Translations under genes and position numbers: made by a program
Notes under the pieces: generated by a model
Told to the model about the DNA's origin: nothing
What the model saw: only the letters and a program-made list of their open reading frames with translations
Database searches by the model: none
NCBI GenBank assembly: GCA_016630955.3
Contig: CM049991.1
Coordinates: 992,001-1,056,000, forward strand
Reading direction: 5' to 3'
DNA: 64,000 nt
DNA from: Didymella arachidicola
Lineage: Eukaryota > Ascomycota > Dothideomycetes > Pleosporales > Didymellaceae
Shown here: piece after piece, positions 11,169 to 22,542 of the stretch
Layout of the letters: each line of letters begins with the position of its first letter
How positions within the stretch are numbered: position 1 is the stretch's first letter

Positions 11169-12123
11169 ATTGGCCGTGAGGCTGCAGTCCCTGCACAAGG
11201 CTCAAGCCGCCGGGTCTCCTGGTTCGCCTTGCACGGCTGTGGCTATGGCCCTATCACCACCGGACAGTGCAGCGCATGCGAATGATCGTAAGCCGTCTGA
11301 CTAACGGCGTCCCAGAAGCTCGTGGTGCCTGCTTCCTGCACAAGGAGCGTGGAGATGAGCGGTCGTGAGAGCAATGAAGGCGGTGCGCAAGTCAGGCTTC
11401 AAGCTGCAGGGTTGATCGTCCAGGTTGCTACGTCAGCACACCAGCTGCACTCCGGGCTCAAACAGGGATTTCGAGAGTAGACAGGAATGTGAAGTGCTAC
11501 GAAGTGAAGAGTGAAGCCCAGTGAGAGTCTGCATCAAGCTCCAGCTATCGAAAACCACATTACCTCTGCCATTCATTGCCAATCACGCAGTCATCCTTCG
11601 CGTGTGGCTGGGCGGCCGCAGCCACTTTACACTTGGACCAAGACCGATCTGCGTCGTCATTTCAGACTTGGAGGCGGGCAAACACAGGACAGACGAGGAA
11701 ACCTCCATTGCGGATCGTTCGTTATACACGCATAAATTGTTGAAAGACGGAAATACTCATGTTCTTCGAGATTTAGGCATGAATTTGCCCGCCGGTTTTA
11801 GACATCTGAGTGCGTCCGTGGATGGCCGCGTCTGGAGTTCGTCTGCGCCACAGCCACAGTTCACGGGCCAGGTGTCCCAGTGCAGGGTTGGGGAAGATGG
11901 CCTCAACCCTTAATCGAACAGTCTCCACCAACGTCGCAACTCCCAACACGACACATTGTTTCCTCGCAAAACGCGCCGTAGCATCGCCAGCGCCCTCCAC
12001 AGGCTACTGAAGTGCAGCACGCGCCAGCCTCCTTTACGCACCCGGAAGCCGCACCGATCCACGACATCTCACTCTACAGCCCCGTGGATATTTCGATTCG
12101 CGTCTGCGCACGCCGCCGCCGCC
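11169..12123. promoter_or_regulatory. Divergent intergenic region (disordered-protein gene / SED5)
   Basis: About 955 bp between two genes transcribed away from each other, so it should hold both promoters and 5' leaders. The Sed5 reading frame is open upstream from 11956 but that stretch carries no family sequence. I see no clear TATA or named factor site. Confidence 0.5.
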
Positions 12124-13201
12124 ATGGCCGTCTCGATCCAGGACCGAACCGACGAGTTCCGCTCTATCCTCGCCCAGGCACAGCGACGACAGGCGCAGGC
12201 CAAGACCGGTGCACAGCGCCAGTCACTCCTCACAGCCCAGGAGAAGGCACAGGCAAACCCCTCGCCGCAGCGACAGCGCTCAGAGTTCGCGCGCAATGCC
12301 GCTGAAGTCGCAAGAGGCGTCGCAAGCACAATGCAGAAGTTGGAGCGCCTATCGCAACTCGCAAGACGCAAGACACTGTTCGACGACCGACCGGTCGAGT
12401 TCGACGAGCTCACCTTTGTGATCAAGCAAGACATGACGGCGCTGTCTGGTCAGGTCCAGAACCTGCAACAAATGAACGCGAAGCTGCACCCCAAGGTGAA
12501 GCCCGGCGCAGACCAAGAGGGAGAGCACAACAGCAATGTAGTCCTGCTGTTGAAGGACAAGCTACAGAACGTGGGAACAAACTTCAAAGATGTGCTGGAA
12601 GTGCGTACAAAGAACATGCAGGCATCGCGCTCGCGCACAGAGCAATTTCTCTCGACTGCGCAATCCTCGTCGACACTCGACCCCGGCCGGACCGACTCCC
12701 CATTGTATCAGACACCGCAGCGAGGCCGCTCACCAGGTGGCTTCAAGATCACAAACGCCGCTCAACAGGATCTGCTCTCTCTGGACCCTTCAGGCTCATC
12801 GGCTCTCACCCGTGGTGGACCTCAATCAGACGCACAACTGCTGCTCATGGAAGAGGCGCAGCCGCAGAACGCATACATCCAGCAGCGAGGGCAGGCGATA
12901 GAATCGATCGAGTCCACAATCCAAGAGCTTGGAGGTATCTTCAGTCAGCTGGCGCAAATGGTCTCCGAGCAGGGCGAGCAGATCCAGCGCATCGATGCGA
13001 ACACCGAAGATGTAGTAGACAACGTCGAGGGAGCGCAGCGCGAGTTGATGAAGTACTGGAGTCGCGTTCAGGGCAACAGGTGGCTCGTCGCGAAGATGTT
13101 CGGTGTACTTATGATTTGTGAGTTACATATCCTCTTTTCCCCAACATCTCCCAGACTAACACTTCGCAGTCTTCCTTTTGTGGGTACTCATCTCGGGATA
13201 G
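12124..13201 (+). CDS. SED5: Syntaxin-5-type Golgi t-SNARE Sed5 (341 aa, one intron)
   Basis: Qa-SNARE for ER-to-Golgi and intra-Golgi vesicle fusion, anchored in cis-Golgi membranes. The extreme N-terminus MAVSIQDRTDEF carries the DRTxEF-type peptide through which Sed5/syntaxin 5 binds the SM protein Sly1. A helical Habc region follows. The SNARE motif lies roughly at residues 265-320 (QQRGQAIESIESTIQELGGI onward, with the zero-layer region around EQGEQIQRIDANTEDV), and the C-terminus is a single membrane anchor. A 52-nt intron at 13118-13169 (GTGAGT donor, CTAAC branch, CAG acceptor) splits the anchor; splicing gives MFGVLMIFFLLWVLISG and stop, whereas reading through gives a polar tail. 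Start is the ATG at 12124, although the frame is open further upstream. Length fits the family. Confidence 0.95.
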
Positions 13202-15372
13202 AAGATTCCCATGCTGTCTGATATATTCTTTGCATAATCCACGGCGTTCAGAAAGACGGGACGTATTCACGCCAGCATAGACTGGGCTGGTCATGCCCTG
13301 CTGCGATGACTCGCGCTCATTGCATACAGCACTGTATGCACATTCCTAGTATATCACATTGTGCTCTGTAACTCTACATCTCTTCGCCCTGACAGGGGTT
13401 GCATACACCTTTCGTAAAGACGGAACGATTTTTGCCGACCTACTAGTCTTGTAATAGATCTTCATTTCACTTTGCTCGCGAATTGCGCAAAACCTATTCC
13501 TACGGTCGGCGGAGGGGCGAGAACAAGCTTCCGCAGTTGACATGTCACGGACGCTCGACGGGCTCGTGCAGACACACAGACCTCTCTAAGGTGGTTGATG
13601 TGACGCTTGCCCTGCATGAGCCCGGCTCTTGGCTGCATGAGATGTACAACATGAGATGTACAACACGCAGACTGGGACGGTACCGATGCGATACGATGTG
13701 GGAGGGATGTCGCACAGGGTGCTTAAGATAGCAGCCTCTGCGAGCAGCAGTGAATGCGTACGTGCACATGCTGCATCCGTCGCAGGCTCTGAGCTCAAGC
13801 GCGCAACGTCTAGGTGCATACCTTTGTGCTTGCGGATACTTCCATTCCGGGCTGCAAATAGACCTCGACCAAAACCACCAAGCATGCCTTGCTATGCTGT
13901 GTGTTGCTGTCTTGAAGCACACGTCGGCGACTACCATTTCGACGGGTGGTCGTTGCACAAACAGCGGTTCCTGTACCATCAAGAGCCGATGTCGTGACGC
14001 GTCCTGCTCCCTTGCACCGCGAATTCGATGAACACAACGGATCGTTGCAGTGGTGGTGCTCAATCCAGACAGCCAGCAAGGTGAGCGGCAGTTTGCAAGT
14101 ACCGCAACATGGACATCACCGTCCATCGAGGCGAGGCCAACAGATAAGAAATCGGGTAACGCCCCAGCAACTGCATAAGCAAATGCAAGCAGCAGACAGG
14201 TGCCGGCAGCATATCCTCTAGCCAACGGCAATTACTATCACAGACTAGCTTCACGCAAGTCGCAAAATGGTTCGCTACAAGGGACCCCTCATTTTCCCAT
14301 CTCCGCGCTCTGATTGGCTCTCACAAGTGCATTTTGCTGGCTGAACCGGAGGTCCGTTCCATGGTCGGTGGGATCGTCACGGGCTACCACATGACGGACA
14401 TTGACAGCACTCCGGCGTGAATCCATCGACGTAGCGTCATCGAAAGGTGATGCACTAGCCAGCGGTGAAGCCTGAGTAGATGCAGCGATTGGCAGCTAGG
14501 CAAATGTCAGATCATTCGGAACCGTGGTGGGCCGGTTGCAATGTCACGAGATGAGCAAGAACCGGTGTGTGTGCTCTGTTTGTTGGCAAGGCCGTGTTCG
14601 GGACATTCAGGAGGACAGTGGGAGTCACTGGGCGGAAACAATAGTGGAGACTGCCGGGTTGACAGTGGGGGAGGAGGGAAGGAGCGATGATGCGTTTTGG
14701 GAAGGCAAGAGCGGCAGTGCGTTTGAGGAGTTGAGAGCGGCAATATGTTTGGCGAGGAAGGTCCGGACGACGATCGTTTCTTGTGCGTCGTGATGATGAA
14801 CTCAAGACCCAAGGGAGGAGGTTCTCTGATATTTATCAGAGACGTAATCTCGGCGGGTAGCTGCAGCCTGGTTGCAGACGCGGCGTTGGGCGCCGGGAGA
14901 GCTGACTTCCACCGCTGTATCAGTGTCGACGAGTGGGCGATTGGTGCGGCCTTTTGGTGTTTCAATTCTGTCGGTGGCTGTGTTTCCAGGCGGGAAAACG
15001 GCCTTGATCCGCATCGCGAGGAATGCACTGGTCGGCGCGAAATCCCATATGCTGCCAGGCCCCAATCCGTTGTCGTCTACTGTACTACACGTACATGTAT
15101 GTACGTGTGCGTCTGCCGAAGCGCGCTTAGCAGTCGCCATCATTCACACCGCCGCTTTCCCTCCATCCCACTTGCGCCTGCCGCCCACGTCAAGGAGTGT
15201 TCGCGCTGCTGATCCCTCTTTCTTTTGTGCGCCAGCCCGATCCTTGCAGCTGGACACCACCGAAACCACCGGGACTAAGAGAGATCGCAAACCTTAACGA
15301 CGCACGCCCACCCGCATGTTGTTCGAAACCACCTTGACATCATTACCATAACTCTATGCGCGCTCCGGCGCA
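13202..15372. other. 2.2 kb intergenic region, no gene supported
   Basis: Several open frames of 60-230 codons occur on both strands, but the long ones lack an ATG or show no domain or coding pattern. The stretch from about 15100 is pyrimidine-rich on the plus strand and probably is the promoter and leader of the next gene. Confidence 0.4.
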
Positions 15373-17156
15373 ATGCCTCAACCACGGAGAGACGATGCTC
15401 TCACCACCCTGCAAATATTTGACGACGCCACCTACCTGCGCGAAGCACTCGGCCTCCCAGTGAATCAGACTGAGGACGACGTCGATGCGCAGCTTGCACT
15501 ACTGGCCCGCGAGTCTGGTATCGAGGATCCCTACCGGTTCCTGTGCCCGGTGCAAGATATATCGAGAGCACTGTCCACCACAACAACGGGCAGCGCTCGC
15601 AGCAGCTCACTTTCAATCTACTCGCACCAGACGCAGTCGACGGGCTTCACCGACCGATCTCGAACCTCGAGGGAGCAGCCTCACGTCAAGCGCCTGCCGC
15701 CACAACAAATTACATCAACACTCGCCCGAGCTTCCATAGCCGTCGACTCACCCATGGAGTACTTCCCGTCAAACTTCAAGCAGCGCCACTCGACTGCGTC
15801 GACCTTCTCAGCGGAGCGCTCGATGTCGTCAAGCGCATCATCGCTGCACAAGACCAGCACACGCAGGAAACGAGCATCGTTCCTGTCCATGTTCAGAAGG
15901 GACTCGAGGTGGGCTAGCTCGATGTGCGGTGAAGATCTACAGCTAATTGACCAAGCAGTACTTGCACTTCGCCCTCACACCACAAACATCACGGCAAGCA
16001 TCGTGGCCCCAAGCTCGAATGCGGCCACTCCTTATCCACCTCTGCTATTCGGGCTCACATCAAAGAGGCCCTGCAGGCCCAGACTGACGCGATTCCAAGC
16101 TGCTGCAACATCCCATTGCCACGAGCCACTCTCGAGGTTGTCCTGACAAACGAAGAGACGGATCGTGTATTGGAAGGCGCTGTCAAGTCGCCAGAACTGA
16201 GCTCATTACGGGATTCTGGGTACAGCGAAAACGGCATGTCCTCAATTGAGCTGCCTCGAGCAGTCCAGAAGACGCTTCTACCCACAGTTTCTAAGTCGTT
16301 ACCAAATACCCCACCTCGCCGTATCTCCATTCATGTACCAGCCGGCTCTCTCGCTAGTGAAGCACTCAAGAGCTTCAAAGCTCAGCAGAAAGAGGAATTG
16401 GAAAGAGTGTCTGCGTTCGAGAGCAAGCAGCGAAAAGACCTCAAGGCGCACCAGCGTTACTCCCTGAAACAGCTTGCATTCCAACATAAGGACAACAAGG
16501 ATGAACGGAAGGAGCAGGTAAGCGAAGTCGCACCACGTAACGTCACTCAATTTGCTTACGCTACACAGCATATCCTCGAGCTCGAAGACCTTGAAGACGC
16601 ACAGATCAATGTGGAGGACACCTTGCGCAAAGCGCAAGATCTCGAGACACAGAATGTAGCAACAGCTCTGAAGCACATGGAGGCATATTGCCTCTCCTCA
16701 AATCCAGACTCTGATCTTGCGCACACGGTCACACAGGACGATTTCAAGAGGCTGGATCTCCAGCGCCTGATTCAGCAAAGCTTACCCCGGAAGCACCAGA
16801 GTGCAATCAACGTCCTACGTTCCCGGCAAGATCGCACCATGAAGCTGAAGATACAAAAGCAAGAAGCGGAGCTCGCGGAGATGGACGCCGACTTCGAAAA
16901 AGAGAAAGCAGCTGAGGAACTGCAACACGCGCAAGAGTCAGAGCGCCTCGATGCCGTGATAGGGGCGCGACGGAAAAGATTGCAACAGAGATGGGATCTC
17001 AAATATGAGATGTGGCGAAAGGACTGGGACAACCAGCATGGCAATGGCACACATTTCGAGAACATGGACTGGCCGCTGAAAACCCAATATGGAGGCCCGA
17101 TCTGTGGCATTCCCGAATCGAGCGAGACAATGACGTCTATCCACGCTGCGGCGTAG
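15373..17156 (+). CDS. Degenerate RING/IBR-like zinc-finger and coiled-coil protein (577 aa, one intron)
   Basis: Two out-of-phase open frames are joined by a 50-nt intron at 15909-15958 (donor GTGGGC, branch-like CTAATTGAC, acceptor CAG). Exon 1 (15373-15908) gives a Ser/Thr-rich N-terminus ending in RASFLSMFRRDS. Exon 2 starts at residue 179 and immediately encodes GPKLECGHSLSTSAIRAHI then IPSCCNIPLPRATLEVVL. This matches the second half of the RING-type fingers of fungal RING/IBR proteins (C-G-H ... P-x-C-C ... IPL), but the cysteines normally following CGH are replaced by Ser and Ala, so full zinc coordination is doubtful. The C-terminal half (about residues 300-540) is charged and helical, with repeated Lys/Glu/Gln segments typical of a coiled coil. 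Function unknown; a scaffold or inactive ubiquitin-ligase relative is possible. Confidence 0.8.
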
Positions 17157-18446
17157 TCCGGACCGGTCCATGATTCCTCAGCAAAACTGGTCAATTGCCG
17201 ACTTGGATACCGACCATCCCTGTCATCGACTTCGCAACACCCGTCGACTTCGCGCAACGTTACAATTCCTATGTTACTCTTCCTTTCATGATTACATCAC
17301 TTTCTGGAGCGGCCTTTTACTCGTGCATAGCGCGGCGCACTACGCCTGTATCCAGCATTTATTCTGACACCACTTCGGCATTACGTTCCGTGTGCTTTTC
17401 AGCGCTTATGCATATTTCCTATTACTTTTGGTCGAGACTGTCTTTCTTCATGTCATATACCCCTGCGTGATTTCACGCTCTTAAGTACACATAACGGCGG
17501 CATGGATGGGCGGCTATCTGGGGTATAACGTGTAGATGTTGGGTTGATTTGGAACATAGATTCACGTACGCAAGATGATGACGATCAACCGGTAGCATAT
17601 ACACATCTCAAATACGTTCAAGTCAGTGAGCTGCCTTTCCCATTGAGTTGACCGCATAGAACCACTGTCCTTTCGAAGCTTCCTGAACCTTGCACTTTCA
17701 GCCAACATAAGAATCTCCAAGCTCTGCATCGTCAGGCCTATCGTCACATTCAAAAATCCCAACTGTTGATCTTCCAGCACGTGCAGGTGGGATAGTGGCG
17801 TACGACAGGCACCGCCATTATGAGAGCATCAAACTAGCCTGTCGCTGTAGACACGTGTCCCGTGGCATTGAAGTGGAGTGGGCAGTACGCGGCAAAGGCA
17901 GCTACCCACGATAACATTCGACATCGAATTAGGGTTGGGTAGCAAGTGTCGGGCTTCATTCAAACTACGAGATGTACGATGAGTCATGCAAGCAGTGGAT
18001 CGACTCGTGGGTAGGGACTTAACAGTAACATCCTCGTTAATAGAATGAAGCCCACTGCGTTTAGAGATCGAGTAGTTGTTTGCTTGCAAATCGTTGGCCG
18101 TTACTACGACACTGCCCCGTGAAAGTCAAGATGGACACCGATGAGTGAGATAGCGCTTCTAAATCTCACGATGTATACTGTAATGGGTTAGTAGGTGATT
18201 TTTCGTCATAGTTTCTGCTCGTTGAGACTTCACGTCCGTGGGGCTCATTTGGCACTTGTTGTTGTCTTCTGAGGTTCCTTCGGACCCAGCTCTGCTGTTA
18301 CCAGTGATGCCCAGGTGGTATGAGAAAGTAGCTCCGCGGCTAAGACCCTCAAAATTTGCTTCAAAAGCTTGGATGGCCGCTGATTGGATAGTAAGAGGTG
18401 CAGAGGTTGGGTAAAGGGATAGTTTGAAATCGGACCACTAACAATA
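17157..18446. other. 1.3 kb intergenic region, nothing recognised
   Basis: Between the coiled-coil protein and the C-terminal end of the peptidase-like pseudogene. Only short unrelated open frames; no repeat, tRNA or known family seen. Confidence 0.4.
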
Positions 18447-20145
18447 TCAATACCGACCATCGACAGTTCTGCCATCCAACTCGGCTATCTTGTAATGACC
18501 CACAGAAAGCTCCTGAGGGCCGGCTGCTACTATATCGTACTTCGGCAGTTTCACATCTACTGTCTCCAACTCCGGTTCTTGCACGTCGCCATTCGCAGCA
18601 TGCCTTGAACTCGTCTTTTGTACAACAGAAGACTAACGATACCTAGTGCTGCAAGACCTCCTGTCGCGCCAGGAACTATGCCACCAATTTTACTTCCCGA
18701 GAGTTTCAGCACCTTGTCTTCTCATGGACGTGCAATGGAGGATGTAGGTGGTGGCGAAGCCGTGGGTGAGCCACTCCCAGAGGCCACACAAAAGTCATGA
18801 AGAATGTTATTCTGCCTATCCACTGCGGCGATTTCAGGAGCTCTGGACTCTGAGTTTGCTTGCCAGACGGAAATCTATCAGCGTCTTGATTCACTATTAT
18901 GTAGGCAAAGCCATGAAGAGTCGACCAAGAACTGGCAGGTCGTTGTTATTGTCGGTCTGGAGGGAATTAATCACGACGTTGCGAACTGATGCGTTCGTCT
19001 GAATAGCGCCGTCTGAGGCGATGTAGGTGTCTGGAACGACGAGCTCGGCGTTGGGTATCTTGATGGAGATGCTGTTTTGAAGCTTGATTGTCAAGCCACC
19101 ATAGTACCTGTGTCGTAAAGGTCAGCTATATAAACCTCGACCGAGTATTTTCTGATGTGCTTACACGTCCTTCGGGTTGAATAGCATGGTAAAGTAGTTG
19201 ATACCAACGCTTCTCGCTTCACTCTTGTTGTCAGGAGGCGTCCCGCCTGCAAGCGACCAGAAGTTTTCGTAGTAGCTCAGTGGCAGAGAAACCAGTCCCA
19301 CGAAGCTGGAGCTGATACATGCTTGTATGGTCGCTGACTGGAATCCCATGAAGATGCTCATGTCGGTGCCGTTTGGCCAGTTGAGCAGAATGTCGCCGAT
19401 CGTGACTGACATGCCTGTCCCACACCTACCGCCATAGTACAGCGACGCAGTGAAGTTGTTATTCTGATCTGCAATCAATGGCTTGTCCAATCCGCCAAGA
19501 ACTAAGGACCCTTGAGTCTGCTTGTCCACCGACACGCCCCCAGAACATGGGATATGCCTTCATACCGATGTCGCCAGCGGATACGAGTGCGTGCAAGAAG
19601 GACGAATTCCTCCCTAATCCAAGCTGGGGCTGGCTGGTGAACTCTTGATTGAGGTCTTGTTGTGGGATGCCGAATCCGAATGAAGATAGTGAGGTGTTCC
19701 TACCAAAGCTCAGGCTGTCTTCTGTCCAGTCTGCTTCGAAACCGTCGTCGGTTGTTCGATTACCAAACGATTTATCGGTCATGGATTTTGATGTGTCGTA
19801 AGTGCCGCCGCGGAACGTGATGCATCTTTTGGGCGAATATTTATCTGTACAAAACCCATTTGCTCCATAGATGTAGGTCTCATTGTAATCCCTGAGAGCG
19901 ATAAGGGTCAGCCTTATTGATCTTCGGCTAGGAGAATATTCGAAAGCTTACCCGCTTGCGAAGAACAATATGTTCTGACTGTTCGAACCGACGGTCATGG
20001 AGATGCCTCGTGCTAAATCACCGTTGGGCAACGAGACGTTCTGGATAGGTGCAACAATAGGTTCGGGCTGACATTGGCCTTTCACAGAACGCACCAAGTT
20101 CAGGAAAAGTAGCAGCCGTGCTATCCATCCTACCGAGTCACCCAT
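18447..20145 (-). pseudogene. Decayed membrane-anchored aspartic-peptidase-like protein
   Basis: Homology runs through several frames in order. Exon 1 (19952-20145) encodes a signal peptide (MGDSVGWIARLLLFLNLV) and the mature start. A 60-nt intron (19892-19951) and a 57-nt intron (19108-19164) are intact. The body has the landmarks of fungal pepsin-fold secreted proteins: YGANGFC, TFRGGTYD, FGIPQQDLNQEFTSQ, GLGRNSSF, GSLVLGGLD, RCGTGMSV, ACISSSFVGL, GINYFTMLF, IPNAELVVP, LPVLGRLF. A transmembrane helix (about 18630-18690, IGGIVPGATGGLAALGIVSL) and a cytosolic tail ending at 18447 follow. Lesions: one extra base in the C-run at 19537-19541, shifts near 18911-18916, 18867-18875 and 18603-18618, and an in-frame TGA at 18722-18724. 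Canonical catalytic DTG motifs are not evident, so the ancestor may have been non-proteolytic. Confidence 0.8.
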
Positions 20146-20378
20146 TGCAATACTCAAAGCTCAAGACTGAAATTTGATGAGAGGCTGAAGTGAAGGACTT
20201 CAACGACTGATACATGAAATGGCAAGGCTACGAGGCCATCATGGACATTGCCTAGCCCTCATGTGAGTGGCGCTACATATCTAATCGAATTCGGTGCTGG
20301 GTCGCATTCAACTTAAGTGATGGACGTGCAGAAGGAGTTGAGCCTCATGTCCCGCTGCATGGACATCACGTCCGGTTA

Positions 20379-20422
20379 CCGTGCCCGTGCGCCCGACGAG
20401 CCAGTTCAGCCGATGAGCCACC
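20379..20422 (+). repeat. Left terminal inverted repeat of element 1
   Basis: 44 bp matching the reverse complement of 22474-22517 with one mismatch (C for T at position 19). Adjacent TA at 20377-20378. Confidence 0.92.
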
Positions 20423-20531
20423 CAAACGAGATGCCGACGATAGGAAAATGAGGCTGTAGAGCCACACCCAAAAGCTATTACCGCGAGAATTTTTGGAGTA
20501 TTGATCTATAGACGTATGCGATATTTCCTAT

Positions 20532-22454
20532 TTAATTGAATTTCGCTGGCGTCTTGACTTGCCGGCCGCGCGTCGTCGTTTTGGGTGGTGCGGGCGGCGG
20601 CGCAGGTGCAGCCACAGGCCGACTCACAGCAGCTGCAGCACGACGACGCTTTGCTGGAATTTTAGCCGCTTTGTGTGAGGCTGTTCGCTTGCGTCCTATT
20701 GGTGTATCGTGAGATTTTGGAGCGGTTGCAGCGTCGTCTTGCTGCTTTTTGAGCGCTCGTTTGGCAGCCAGCGCTGCAGCTTGTGCTTTCTTCGCCTCGC
20801 GACGCTCCTCCGCAGCACGCTGTCGAGCCACCTTTGCATCCTCTTTCTGCTGCTTGTTGTATGCTGTTGCCGCTACCCTTGCCTCTCTATCGCGAGTTTT
20901 TTGAAGCTGTAGCTCCGCGGCTTCGTCGAGTTCTGCAGCTTTGCGCGCGCGCTCGCTGGCAAGCTTCCTAGGACTGTAGAAGACAGCGCCGCCGTGCCAG
21001 TCGTCGCCTTCTTGTGTAGTGAGTGTCGTCAGCTGCGCCGGGCGCTTCTTGATGACGTTGAGCTTGTGTTCTAGCTCCTCGTTGCGAGCGTGAAGCAGCT
21101 CATTGTTGACCTGTAGCGAGTGGATGCTCCGCGACAGCCGCTTGGATTGAATTCTAGCCTTGTCAGCGACTGCAGCGTCGAGAATTTTGCGCAGCTCAGG
21201 CCAGCTATCGCCGTCGCCGTGCTCTCCAATTTCTGCGTCTTCATCGTGAGGTTGTGGGTGGTTGTTGAAGCGTTTTAGGACAGTGTCCGCCTCCATCGGC
21301 CACACTCCTGTAGCTTGAAAACTCTTCAATATGAGCTCCGAGGTCATCGTAGCGCTCCACGCCGGCCAGAAGTTGCTGTAGAAGTCGCGCTTTGTGATCC
21401 TCGTGAGGCCTTGGGTTTGCTGGAGGTAGTAAGTAAGCTCCTCAGTGTAGTGCCTCGAAAGTGGCGCGAAGAGGACGACATCAAGCGGCTGCAAGCTGTG
21501 GGTTAAATGAGGTGGAAAAATCATGAGGAGGATGCGATTGGCGTCGCAATACTCTAAAAATTCAGGCGTGAGGTGGCTGCCGTGGCCGTCAAGGATCAGA
21601 AGCCGCCATTGACGGCGAGCTTTGGCTGCTGTATGGCGATCGAACACCTGCTGAAGCCAGGCAAGCCCTAGGTCGTTGTTTGACCATCCCGTCGCCGAGT
21701 GGGAGACGAAGATCTCGTGTTGTTCGGCCATGAGGTCGTCTACCCAGGTCGATTGAATCCCAGAGGTACCCTGGTAGATGAGAGCGGGCGGTAATGACTC
21801 TCCAGAAGCGCATACGCAAGCCAGCAGCGTTACCCATTCCCTGTTGCCATCTCTAAGCGCCGCAGTGCGCTCTTTTAACTCCCAAATTGCCTTAGAAACT
21901 ATCCGTTTAGTGCGGCTGTTAATGCCGACAAAGAAGCCTTTCTCATCCATATTGTACGTGTTGCGCTCTTCAACACCGTGCTTACGCATCTTGGAGTGCA
22001 GTAGATCGAAGTACAACTCGTACTTTTGCTTGCTGTCAGCTAAATGGCGCTCACGATCCATCCCGGTGGTCCATTTGGTGGTAAGCCTGTCGGCGTGGCG
22101 ATGCAGAAACCGAGTAATCCAGCTTTCGGAGACCTCCCTCTTCGTGATTGTCGTAGCGAAATTCTGCAACATGCTTCTGGTAGGTGGTAAGCCGTCTCTT
22201 GTGCATCTTTCTATGTACTTTACAAGTATATCCTCTTGTTGTGGGCTGAGTAGCTGTCGATGGCGCGCTTCTTCTGCATTTGAGCGTGTACGCTGGTTGT
22301 GCCTCCGCGACAGCGTCGTTCGATCAACCCCAAACATTTTGGCAACTTGGCGGTACGAGGATTTATCACCAGCTTCACGCGATTCTATATATTCAATGGC
22401 TTCTTGAATTGGATCCATGGTGGTGGAGATATTTAGCGTTGAAGTTGTAGGCAT
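20532..22454 (-). CDS. Pogo/Fot1-type DDE transposase, intact (640 aa)
   Basis: Cut-and-paste transposase. An N-terminal pipsqueak/CENP-B-type helix-turn-helix (residues about 15-52, SYRQVAKMFGVDRTTLSRRH) is followed by a second CENP-B-like DNA-binding helix bundle (about 65-125, ending SESWITRFLHRH). The catalytic DDE domain shows YNMDEKGF (Asp170), LILDGHGSH (Asp289) and LQPLDVVLF (Asp325). The region after about residue 430 is highly charged and helical, with a Lys/Arg/Ala-rich tail ending KTPAKFN, probably for nuclear import or dimerisation. The start ATG at 22454 lies inside the element, 63 bp from its right end; a second Met at residue 13 is also possible. It is related throughout to the neighbouring element's transposase but is clearly a different family member. 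Confidence 0.93.
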   Translation of the reverse strand: MPTTSTLNISTTMDPIQEAIEYIESREAGDKSSYRQVAKMFGVDRTTLSRRHNQRTRSNAEEARHRQLLSPQQEDILVKYIERCTRDGLPPTRSMLQNFATTITKREVSESWITRFLHRHADRLTTKWTTGMDRERHLADSKQKYELYFDLLHSKMRKHGVEERNTYNMDEKGFFVGINSRTKRIVSKAIWELKERTAALRDGNREWVTLLACVCASGESLPPALIYQGTSGIQSTWVDDLMAEQHEIFVSHSATGWSNNDLGLAWLQQVFDRHTAAKARRQWRLLILDGHGSHLTPEFLEYCDANRILLMIFPPHLTHSLQPLDVVLFAPLSRHYTEELTYYLQQTQGLTRITKRDFYSNFWPAWSATMTSELILKSFQATGVWPMEADTVLKRFNNHPQPHDEDAEIGEHGDGDSWPELRKILDAAVADKARIQSKRLSRSIHSLQVNNELLHARNEELEHKLNVIKKRPAQLTTLTTQEGDDWHGGAVFYSPRKLASERARKAAELDEAAELQLQKTRDREARVAATAYNKQQKEDAKVARQRAAEERREAKKAQAAALAAKRALKKQQDDAATAPKSHDTPIGRKRTASHKAAKIPAKRRRAAAAVSRPVAAPAPPPAPPKTTTRGRQVKTPAKFN

Positions 22455-22473
22455 CTCAATGTTGTGATGTTCA

Positions 22474-22517
22474 GGTGGCTCATCGGCTGAACTGGCTCAT
22501 CGGGCGCACGGGCACGG
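22474..22517 (-). repeat. Right terminal inverted repeat of element 1
   Basis: 44 bp, reverse complement of 20379-20422 with one mismatch. It ends at the TA (22518-22519) shared with element 2. Confidence 0.92.
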
Positions 22518-22519
22518 TA

Positions 22520-22542
22520 CCGTGTCCGTGCGCGCAACGCCC
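22520..22542 (+). repeat. Left terminal inverted repeat of element 2
   Basis: 23 bp identical to the reverse complement of 24613-24635. Confidence 0.9.

Larger units (their letters stand above)
20379..22517 (-). mobile_element. Pogo/Fot1-like DNA transposon, element 1 (2139 bp, complete)
   Basis: Bounded by 44-bp terminal inverted repeats with a single mismatch, starting CCGTGCCCGTGCGCCCGA, and flanked by TA on both sides (20377-20378 and 22518-22519), the target duplication expected for the Tc1/mariner-pogo superfamily. It carries one transposase gene on the minus strand. The right flanking TA is at the same time the left flanking TA of the next element, so no host sequence separates them. 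The intact frame and near-perfect repeats suggest recent movement and possible autonomy. Confidence 0.92.

Noticed and set aside
13545..14231. 228-codon minus-strand frame with apparent signal peptide and many cysteines
   Set aside because: The apparent start is TTG, not ATG; the first real Met lies after the hydrophobic stretch, so the secreted-effector reading fails.
14507..15028. 173-codon minus-strand frame upstream of the RING-like gene
   Set aside because: Low-complexity Pro/Ser/His sequence from a purine-rich leader; no domain and an overlapping frame on the other strand.
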